Positions 56,434 through 64,000 of a stretch of 64,000 bases of DNA are shown here, in pieces. The notes beneath the pieces were generated by a model. That model had not been told where the DNA came from and ran no database searches. It saw only the letters and a list, made by a program, of their open reading frames with translations. The translations under genes were made by a program, and so were the position numbers. The stretch is from Arthrobotrys musiformis (lineage: Eukaryota > Ascomycota > Orbiliomycetes > Orbiliales > Orbiliaceae): the NCBI GenBank assembly GCA_036971715.1, contig JAVHJL010000005.1, positions 3,100,001-3,164,000 on the forward strand, in the 5' to 3' direction. Position 1 is the first letter of the stretch; each line of letters opens with the position of its first letter.

Positions 56434-59211
56434 CTTGAAGGGTGAAAATGTGGCTTGTAAGAGGCAAAAGGATACTGAAGCTGGCAGATTTGGGAGATTT
56501 GGTGGAGCGAAGCCGTAGATGGTGATGGGTGGCGGGTGAGTGAGTGATGATGATGGCAGAGGGATGAGTTTGTTGGCGAGAGAGCGAGGATGAGTTAGTT
56601 TTTGGGAGATGGGTCTCGCGAGTTGTGAATCAGAGAACTGCCAAGACCACTCGTCAGTTACCCTGGACCTGCCCTGGTCCGGTAGAACACTTTCCCGTTA
56701 TGTCAGCAAACCCAAAGCTTCACGAATCCAAATATTGCAAATTCGAACTCGCTAGAACTGCGGAATTGCAGCTCAAGCATGGAAGTGAGGGGTCCGCATT
56801 GTTTCCTGGTCGGTTGGCCAAGGTCAATGGTCACAAAATGAGCATTCCAGTGAGGGTTTTTCCCTGTTGTCTGAACTGGCCTGGCATTGCATATTGGCCG
56901 TGCATTGACCGCTGTCACATGGCCAGATTGTGTCTCTTATCGGCGTGCATCCGGAAGAAAAGCCACATTATGTGGCTGATGTCTGTGGCGAATCCTTGGC
57001 GGATTTTGGTCGACCGTGGAGTTCAAAATCTAGGACACTCAAAGTACTAGTATTCGTGTATTCAAAGTTGTTTGATTTCAGTACGCTCCGTCGTCACTGT
57101 GCCGGCATCCGGGGCTATTTATTGTTAGTTAGCAAGACAGTTCCGCAAGAAATATGAACAGAGAGGCGATATAAGAATCGAAAAACTTAGTACTTGGGGT
57201 TCCGTTTTTAATTGCTGGAGAAGGAGCCAGGCCAGGTCAGTCTCGGCACGAGACGGACTCAATTTATGCTTGGAACTGAGCAATGTTACCCTGTCCTTCT
57301 GTCTTAAAAGCCTCTCCCATATTGGGATTTCGCAACCTTTACGTTACACGCTTGCTGTGCCGCATACTACGCGGTGGGTCTAGCCTTTGAGGAGCTGGTC
57401 GGACGGCGCGGCACAAAGCCCAGGCACGCGCACGGTTCTACAATTGAGCTTCACATTCTAAATCTAGGTAAAATTAGAATACACTTTGTTTAATACCAAT
57501 ATGCCGAGTTGATTCGCACGAGCTTTGTCTGAGAATAGCTTCGACCAAGATGAAGGGGCTTGGAAAAGATGCAACTGAAGGAGCATAAGGGACACAAGGA
57601 TGCTACCGCGCGCTCTTTGTATCCAAGTTCTGACATCTAGGCTTCCTCCTAGGATCCTTGAGTTACTAAACTACATGGGAACTACATCCTCTCCATATTT
57701 ACCTATTGGCCGTGAAGGGTTGCATCTTCCGTTTCCCCAAATTTTGGGGTGCATCAACAGGTAGTATATACGCATATGCATAGTAATTTACCTCCATAAT
57801 AGCATATGTCCACCTTTATGCGTACGTTCCAAATGGATGAGAGGAGTCCTAGAGGCGTGCGGACTCGCGGCGAATGATCAACGATTCAATGATATGCAAA
57901 ATGATCTCGAAGGATCACGCTCATGCACCGATCCGATACGAACTCGTAAACCTATCACCATAATAGCTACTTAAATCCAGTAGCTCTATCTTTAGTACAA
58001 TTACTGGGCCCCATGGTCCCAATATAGTCCAAGATTGGGGCACCAAAAACCTGCAACCAATTCACGACACATACATACTATAGCGACGCTTTAAATCCTT
58101 GATACCTTGTTGCTTTGTCTACAATTGAGCCGCAAAGCTGCAGTATATTTATAATTCTATCCGTAATGCCATATGTGCCTTTTGCATAGTAATAATCCCG
58201 GAGAGTGGCCCCATGGACGCCCGAGGCAGAAGCAGCACTGGGGCCGACAACACAAAAACTGCAACAAATTGCCTGTCGTCCCGTGGGACCGTCAGGTTTT
58301 TAAATTGTCAGTTGAATCGGAACGGCTGCTTTGCGAGATTATTTTTAGAAAGTCTATACGCCATTCCATGCATATTCCATCGAGTTCTCTTCTCATTCTA
58401 TGCATCACTGAATGCGGATGCCGAATTGCGAGAATCAGTATTCTTGGCCGATCTATTCGCGCATTGGGAAGGAACTGCGCGGCACAGTTAGCCTTGACGT
58501 CCAAGCGCTCAAGCCAGACACCATGGTGGCGGGTGTGGGACAAGAAATTAGAACAAAGGATATACCTGCGGCGTAGCAACCCTCCCACACAGGTACTCAA
58601 AATAGAATTTTGTGTGGGAAGTACAATATCGATATCAAGAAAGTGGCGCCACAAACTTCGATTCAGGCGCCCAAAAACGTGGACGAGTGGATATTTGTAT
58701 AACAAAAGAACCCTGTGATGGGTGTGTGCTTTCCCTTGTAGCCAGGTACACGAGCATGAAAGGGTGTGCCCGTGAGACAAAATTGTAATGAGAAAAGAGG
58801 CACGTTAGCAGCAAATTCGAAACGCCTGAGGCAAAGGTGTGTGGGACAAGACCACGACACCAAAAAATAACACATGACTTCACGAAGTCCAAACGCTCGA
58901 TACGGAGACCTCTATATGGCTTCCGGGCGAGGGAGAAAGCGGCGCGGTAAGCTTGAGTCGCAGGCGCTTGCCATTGAACTAGAGGCATGTGTGCAAAGAG
59001 ACGAAGCCTTAACAGACACTAGATAGCATCGTCCGCTATACTTAGCATTCGTGTATATATAGAGCGGCTTGATCGCCACCAGGAACCAAAGTTTCTCCTC
59101 ATCATACTACAATCACCATCATCCAATACTACAATATTTTGACTCTTACCTCAAACATTACCCAACTACTTTTTACCTGCAAGCCAGAAAATTTAGCAAC
59201 TTTAGCCAAAA
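56434..59211. other. Gene-poor spacer, 2.8 kb
   Basis: RAD6 promoter on the left. Frames of 140-180 codons near 56625-57050 and 58173-58780 exist, the latter on both strands, but lack motifs and start/splice support. The right end is the promoter of the gene at 59212. Confidence 0.45.
59054..59061 (+). promoter_or_regulatory. TATA box of the small gene at 59212
   Basis: TATATATA followed by GAGCGG, about 150 bp before the ATG, with an ATG-free, C/A/T-rich leader rich in CATCATC and CAATACTAC in between. Resembles promoters of strongly expressed fungal genes. Confidence 0.5.
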
Positions 59212-59666
59212 ATGTCTTCCAAGGCTCAATTGATCACCGTTAACAAGGAGAAGGAGGAGGATATCAGGAGCGAGTTGGGCCTCGCAGGCAAGAAGAACGA
59301 TGCAAAATGGGCGCAACTTTTGGTATGAGCATACGAGATGGGGACATACCACACGAGGGTGTATTGACACTTGATACTGACTTTTCTCTCCTTTTAGAAC
59401 GATCTCCGCTCGGTCCTCGGATCGTACGCCCACGACCAGTGGTTATCCCAATATGTTCAAATGGAACTTCGAGCTCAATGCCAAGGCTACCCAGTCTTCC
59501 AAAAGTAAGCATACTCCATATAGAATCCATAATAACCTAAAACGCACTTTTGCTAATGATACACACTTACAGACGCAAGGGTCCGTACCATAAATACGTC
59601 GACTGGATTAGGATCCACGTCCACAAGAATCCAACCCACCAAAACGCATCTCCACAGGGTGCTTAA
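59212..59666 (+). CDS. Orphan small protein, 103 aa, three exons
   Basis: Exons 59212-59322, 59398-59504 and 59573-59666 join in phase; donors GTATGA and GTAAGC, acceptors TTTTAG and TTACAG. The 103-residue product starts MSSKAQLITVNKEKEEDIRSEL, is mostly helical and highly charged, and contains a Trp/Tyr/Gln-rich middle (YAHDQWLSQYVQMELRAQCQGYP) and a basic C-terminus (KRKGPYHKYVDWIRIHVHKNP). No signal peptide or membrane span; cytosolic or nuclear. Not recognised as any known family. The strong TATA-type promoter suggests notable or regulated expression. Confidence 0.65.
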
Positions 59667-60226
59667 ATGGCCGGCCGCGATCGAATCTATCTGATGGGGA
59701 TGGAAATAAAAATTGTGACGAAGAATGGGGACAGTAAGATCAGTGTTGGGGTGTGCTAGTCACAAACAATTATAGAGCGGAGGGTTGTAGCTACCGCTAG
59801 CCGGTTGCCGATTTCAAGTCCTCTTATTTGCATCGTACAGGGTCTGCATGTTGGTTTGTCTTATCGGGGTGTGTTCTTTTTATGATTTTCTTCATTTGAT
59901 TTTGTAATTTCTTTCTTTTTTGCAAACTGTACTTTTATGTTTAGTTGTGTACTTTTACTCTCTGTATTAATACTGCTTTGCTTAGACCAACTTGGTTTAA
60001 TAAATGCGCTTGCGCGATATATACCCTACAACTATCAGATTATATATCTAAATACGTTGTAAGAAATTGAACTAGTCCGCCCCGCTAGCGTGGTCTTGTC
60101 TAATCCCGTTCCCAGTCCTACACAGAATGACCCAGTTTTGTCTCTAGATGGCACAAAGGGATACCTAGGGATGCGGCATTCGCAAAGAATATTCTACCGC
60201 AGGGGAACAGATGACCCGTCTTCTAG
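59667..60226. other. Convergent 3' intergenic region
   Basis: About 560 bp between converging small genes. T-rich segment at 59870-59960 suits 3' end formation. No gene. Confidence 0.45.
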
Positions 60227-61164
60227 CTAGTCAGTCTGCTTCCCTTTCCTCCGCAACATCGAGAGCTCGAAACTAAGTCTGCCGCACTCCTGGTAAAGCT
60301 CGATCTTTTTATCCTTTTCTTCAATTTTTTTACGCTGTTCTTCGATGAAATCATCCTGCCAAGTTCGTTCTGCCGTACGTGTCGCTCCATCCTCCCCATT
60401 CTCACTGCACAAATGACTCGTGAGATATTTACGTGGAATTCTGAGTACCACATACTCTTCTGCAGGTTCTTGGGGAGCCGAGGTGGGGACAATCGCCGTT
60501 GAACTTGCCGTGGCTGCATCTGGGGGCGGAGGAGCGATAGAAGGAGCAGGAGCAGGAGATGGAGATATAGACTGCAAACTCATACTGCCCATGCCATCAT
60601 CGGACGGCTATAAATAGTTAATGTTAGAGAGCACTCAGCCAAAGTGCGAGGAAGCCATGCAACCCGAAAATCCCAAACCCTTTTCAAGAGCCTCTACGAC
60701 AACTTAAACACACTGGTTGATGTCCCATGACGTACCTCTGACAATGTTGCTGTGATGTAGTTTAAATCGATAGCGCGCTTTATGAGATTCCGATTTTCAG
60801 CCGATATTGTGGAAAGCGAAACGCTGGGGTATTCATGTCGACTCAGTCCTTTGTAAATGGATTGTATACCAGCCGGATTTCGTATCGAGTGGGTTATTTG
60901 TGCGAGATTGAATCTTTGGCGAAGTTGGTCCTCTATCCGCGTTCATCGATGACGACGAGCGTTCTCAAGTTAGTTAAATCTCCAAAATTCCGCCGTTGAA
61001 CGAATTTAAGAGGCGAGAGACTGACCCGCAAGGTGGATAAGAATCGGTTTAGCCTCCATCATTCGTTGCTTCCGTTGGTCCACCTTTTTCACCGGCGGTT
61101 GCAATTGTCTCCGAGGTCGCGGTCTCGGTCTGGCGACTTCGTTCTGGCTTTCATCATCATCCAT
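60227..61164 (-). CDS. Orphan protein with Pro/Ala linker and C-terminal coiled coil, 238 aa
   Basis: Exons 61164-61026, 60932-60736 and 60607-60227 join in phase (introns 93 and 128 nt; donors GTCAGT and GTACGT; ACTAAC branch in intron 1). Residues 1-40 are acidic then very basic (RPRPRPRRQ). Residues ~45-112 look folded (EDQLRQRFNLAQITHSIRNP, KGLSRHEYPSVSLSTISAENRNLIKRAIDLNYI). A Pro/Ala/Ser-rich low-complexity linker (~120-160) precedes EEYVVLRIPRKYLT and a Lys/Glu coiled coil (EEQRKKIEEKDKKIELY). No signal peptide. No family recognised; nuclear localisation plausible from the basic N-terminus. Only the last exon shows as a long frame, so automatic models may truncate it. Confidence 0.7.
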
Positions 61165-63385
61165 GATCGCTCAGGAATGTCATTTCATTCCAAGAACGTT
61201 CTTATGGGCGTGATGGTACAGTGGTAAACCTTGGGAGATGACCTCCCACTGCGAGTGAAAGTTATTTTCTAGAAGGTTGTGAATATGGCCAGCCTTGAAT
61301 CTGTGCCGCCCCCTTCGCTGGAAACCTCGCCAAGACTATATCCACCAATCCAAGACGATCGAGATTGATACCTCCAACGCAGAACTTTCCAATGCAATGC
61401 AATGAAGCGCGTTCGAGTCCGAGTAAAGCTCGAGACCGCGCGCTACCCTAATTCTGACGGTAGATTCAAGATAATACACATGCGTGTATATGAATTATTG
61501 TATATAATCTATCGTGGGGGATATCGTTTGTTTGTGGTAGTTTTGGAATCAATCTTCGGCTGGATGTCCCTACAAGCGCAAGCCCACATACACAGGGAAC
61601 TTCATGATCAAAAACTTACATATAGACTCCATAAGTTTGGAACACGAATGTCCGTGGGATTGGTTTTTACCCCCTTTTTATTCAGTGAGATTCTAAGGTT
61701 TATCAAAATCTCCTCCGCGGTTCTTCAGTCGATCAGCTCGCCACCGCCTTTTGATGCAATACAAATAATATAGTACATATACTTCTGACAAGCGCCATAA
61801 TGATGTGCCCTTTTGAACAATCGGAATGAGCGCATATACAAGAACGATGTAAAAAAAAGGGTCCAAGAGAATTACAACACTAGTACGTATATTCCTACTT
61901 AGTGAGCATAACTTCCCCCAATAGCCTTCAAATCCTGATAAATATTTTTTAAACCCACTTATTTCCACATTAGCAAGTTTCCTCAATACTGGCGCTATGT
62001 TCTGAAGAGAGGTGGTCTATTAAAAGACGACATCGCCATATAAAAGAATCGACGGCTATGTCTGCAGGACAACAGTGTAGAGTCGTAGACAAAATGCCAT
62101 ACGTGGTCGAAATTGCAAAATGCCTTGACTCTGGCTCAATGAAACTAGAGGTAGTAACCAACCTGTACCCGAATTCCTTCCTATCTCGCTTTCAGTGTTA
62201 GTCGTGACTGGACTAAGTACATTCACCTGTAGGCTAGACAATTTGGTCTTCAAATGAACCCGTGATACCCGTCAGACACCTGCTCGATGATTGTCCGCTA
62301 GCTACTGGTATACCGCGGTACCGGTGTTGTGTTCTCTGCGGCCGCGGGTCGATGCGGTAGGTTTTTGCTATCAAGACTCGCGATTCGGCGCCAAGACTAA
62401 ACCTAGAGGCGAGGTCACATTTGATGCTTTGGCTGTTTTGTTCGCGCGTTTTATGTAGTGTCGAGATCTCGTAGCCAGCTCTACAGCACTTGAGCATGTT
62501 ATGATCTGAAGTGAAGGTCCCTAGTTGTCTCGTACCCAGCCCACCCGGGGTTGTACCACCTGTCTATTACAAGAACTAGGATACTTGTTAGATAGAAACA
62601 GGAATCCTTCCATCTGCGTTCATAGCTGGCGGCAAACAGGGTATCCCGTCCGCTCTGCCTTACTTAAGCCTCCAAGCGGGCGCTCAGTAGTATAGTGGGT
62701 GACCATATGCGAATCGCGTCTAACGCAGGTTCTTTTTTGCATTTTTTGCTTCCAGGATGCTTCCATAACTTATTCCCTTCCTTCCTATCACTTTTTTGCG
62801 ATTTTTGGAGCCCAAATGGTGGAGATATAATAGCCAGTTCGTAGAGGAAACATCAGTAATCTGGTTTCGAGACGCTTGTGGTTGGCGGGAATGCAACAAA
62901 TTCAACGCAAGTTCTGGGAGCGATTGTGTTGAGTTGGATGTTCAGACGAGCCCTGAGGCCGTACCACATATATCAGGGTAGTACCGGGTGTCCGACTAGT
63001 GAGCCGCAAGTACTCCTCGTATTCATTCTTTGTGATATGGCTCGGTATAGTAGTTAGTAGTCTCGAGCTCGAACAACTGCCCAGATATGTTTATTTAGAA
63101 CATTGCCGAGAACCTTGTCGAAAATACTAGCAAACGCAATTTCCCCGCTTCGAGCTCCCAAGGATACGTCCAGCGGCATATAACCACCATAGCACTACTA
63201 TTTGCATAGAACACAACTCGATAGTGCTAAGCTAATGGGGGCTCGGAGTAACCTTTATTCGAAGGCCAGGCGGTGGTAGGTTTCATTGCGCTAGTTTATT
63301 CAATGGTTGTAACAAGGTCCAAACGGGGACTCGTGGGTTCTAACTAACATGGGCGATAAGCGCCGATACATGACTTCTCGCTGCT
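61165..63385. other. Gene-poor AT-rich spacer, 2.2 kb
   Basis: Short frames without motifs on both strands. A tRNA A-box-like string (TGGTACAGTGGTAAA) at about 61213 is not followed by a proper T-arm. No transposon or repeat pair recognised. Confidence 0.45.
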
Positions 63386-64000
63386 CTATTCAAATTCCTC
63401 CACGGTACCGCCCCAAGCATTAGAGCTTATAATCAGAAGCCCCGCCGGCTTATGAGCACTGAAAGTTAAGGTATCTGTAATTCTCTCACCCTCTTCATAA
63501 GCCCTTTTGCCCATCGTGTGCTCCTTGTCGGCATGTTTCATTATCACAGGGTACAGGCTTCTTGCCAGGTCGTCCTTGTTTTGGCTCGTATATAACCCCA
63601 GGAATGGCGGCTTTGGGTTAGGGTGAATCCAGAGGGCTTCGTATTTGTAGAGTAACTCGACGTCCACGGGGCATTCCCAGAGCGATACAAATGGCCAAGC
63701 CCAATTCCGGTTCTGCGCTCGTCCATTCCCTGGAAGGATTCTTTCACAGGAAAGACTAGCATTGAAGTTATAGAAGCCTGTGGTTTCTTCCCATTCGTTT
63801 TCTTCTCTTCTTTCGTCTTCTTCTCCGTCGCTTTCCCCACTATCTCCATCATCTTTGCCATCATCTTTGCCATCATATCCGTCACTGCGTCGGTAAAACT
63901 TCGGGTAGAATACCACATCGGGCATATAATTGGCTTTACAGTCCTCCTCCTCACCGTCGTCGTCCTGACAGGTTCCGGACCCCTCTTCATCCTCTTCTTC
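63386..64000 (-). CDS. Acidic-tract protein, C-terminal part (runs off the right edge)
   Basis: Open from the window edge to the stop at 63386, 204 residues visible; the start lies beyond 64000. The N-terminal visible part is dominated by Glu/Asp runs interspersed with Gly/Lys (KDDGKDDGDSGESDGEEDERREE), then changes to a folded, aromatic-rich region: ETTGFYNFNASLSCERIL, WAWPFVSLWECPVDVELLYKYEALWIHPNP. It ends HKPAGLLIISSNAWGGTVEEFE. No known family is evident. The acidic tract is built on short ATCATC-type DNA repeats at 63840-63875. Confidence 0.65.
   Translation of the reverse strand, partial: EEEDEEGSGTCQDDDGEEEDCKANYMPDVVFYPKFYRRSDGYDGKDDGKDDGDSGESDGEEDERREENEWEETTGFYNFNASLSCERILPGNGRAQNRNWAWPFVSLWECPVDVELLYKYEALWIHPNPKPPFLGLYTSQNKDDLARSLYPVIMKHADKEHTMGKRAYEEGERITDTLTFSAHKPAGLLIISSNAWGGTVEEFE

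Noticed and set aside
56625..57050. 141-codon plus-strand frame upstream of RAD6
   Set aside because: Lies in the RAD6 promoter region, with irregular composition and no motif.
58173..58780. Overlapping 160-180-codon frames on both strands
   Set aside because: Neither strand shows motifs, good start context or splice partners; both being open points to composition rather than coding.
61205..61260. tRNA-like A-box string
   Set aside because: No T-arm/B-box at a workable distance and no cloverleaf pairing.
1..64000. CRISPR array, rRNA or intact transposon
   Set aside because: No regularly spaced direct repeats with unique spacers, no rRNA-like sequence, and no transposase or reverse transcriptase motifs were seen on either strand.

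Overview
The window is nuclear DNA of a filamentous ascomycete (Pezizomycotina). The genes are broken by short introns, mostly 50-100 nt, with GTAAGT/GTATGT-like donors, CTAAC/GCTAAT branch points and CAG/TAG acceptors. Several families are typical of these fungi: a CFEM membrane protein, a Zn2Cys6 regulator, a fungal N-terminal STAND-like (Helo-like) protein, DUF4246 proteins, a tannase-type esterase and a CBM1-tagged AA12 oxidoreductase. Gene density is low: about twenty-one genes lie between AT-rich gaps of 1-3 kb. I cannot name the species; a soil, litter or nematode-trapping group such as Orbiliomycetes is only a guess.

Layout. 0-1.2 kb: 3' end of a TM9/EMP70 membrane protein. 4.4-8.1 kb: an isolated small secreted Cys-rich protein and an orphan Cys-rich protein. 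8.6-17.3 kb: a compact block of minus-strand genes (orphan Lys-rich-repeat protein, inactive RNase III-like protein, Helo-like protein, Csn12/PCI protein). 18.3-19.0 kb: CFEM protein. 19-24.8 kb: nearly empty, with one small orphan gene. 24.8-33.5 kb: seven-exon Zn2Cys6 factor, divergent GNAT acetyltransferase, TauD/TfdA-type dioxygenase. 34-38.6 kb: two orphan minus-strand genes and a tiny three-exon mitochondrial-type membrane protein. 40.5-42.2 kb: secreted tannase/feruloyl esterase. 43.3-48.7 kb: tandem pair of DUF4246 genes with the same exon plan, the first broken by one in-frame TAG. 49.4-53.5 kb: PrpE/ACSS3-like acyl-CoA synthetase convergent with the secreted AA12-CBM1 oxidoreductase. 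55.7-56.4 kb: RAD6. 59.2-61.2 kb: two small orphan genes. 63.4 kb to the edge: an acidic protein continuing outside the window.

Housekeeping functions (TM9SF, RAD6, Csn12, probable mitoribosomal RNase III fold) alternate with accessory ones (secreted esterase, lignocellulose oxidoreductase, secreted Cys-rich protein, dioxygenase, DUF4246 pair). No complete biosynthetic cluster, intact transposon, rRNA, convincing tRNA or CRISPR array is visible. The points most worth a second look are the DUF4246 pair, structured non-coding DNA (a nested palindrome at 37.87-37.92 kb, serial hairpins at 39.06-39.20 kb, a 30-bp tandem repeat at 11.86-11.96 kb), the isolated secreted Cys-rich protein and the orphan genes. 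All exon joins were made by hand by keeping reading phase; none is supported by transcript data.
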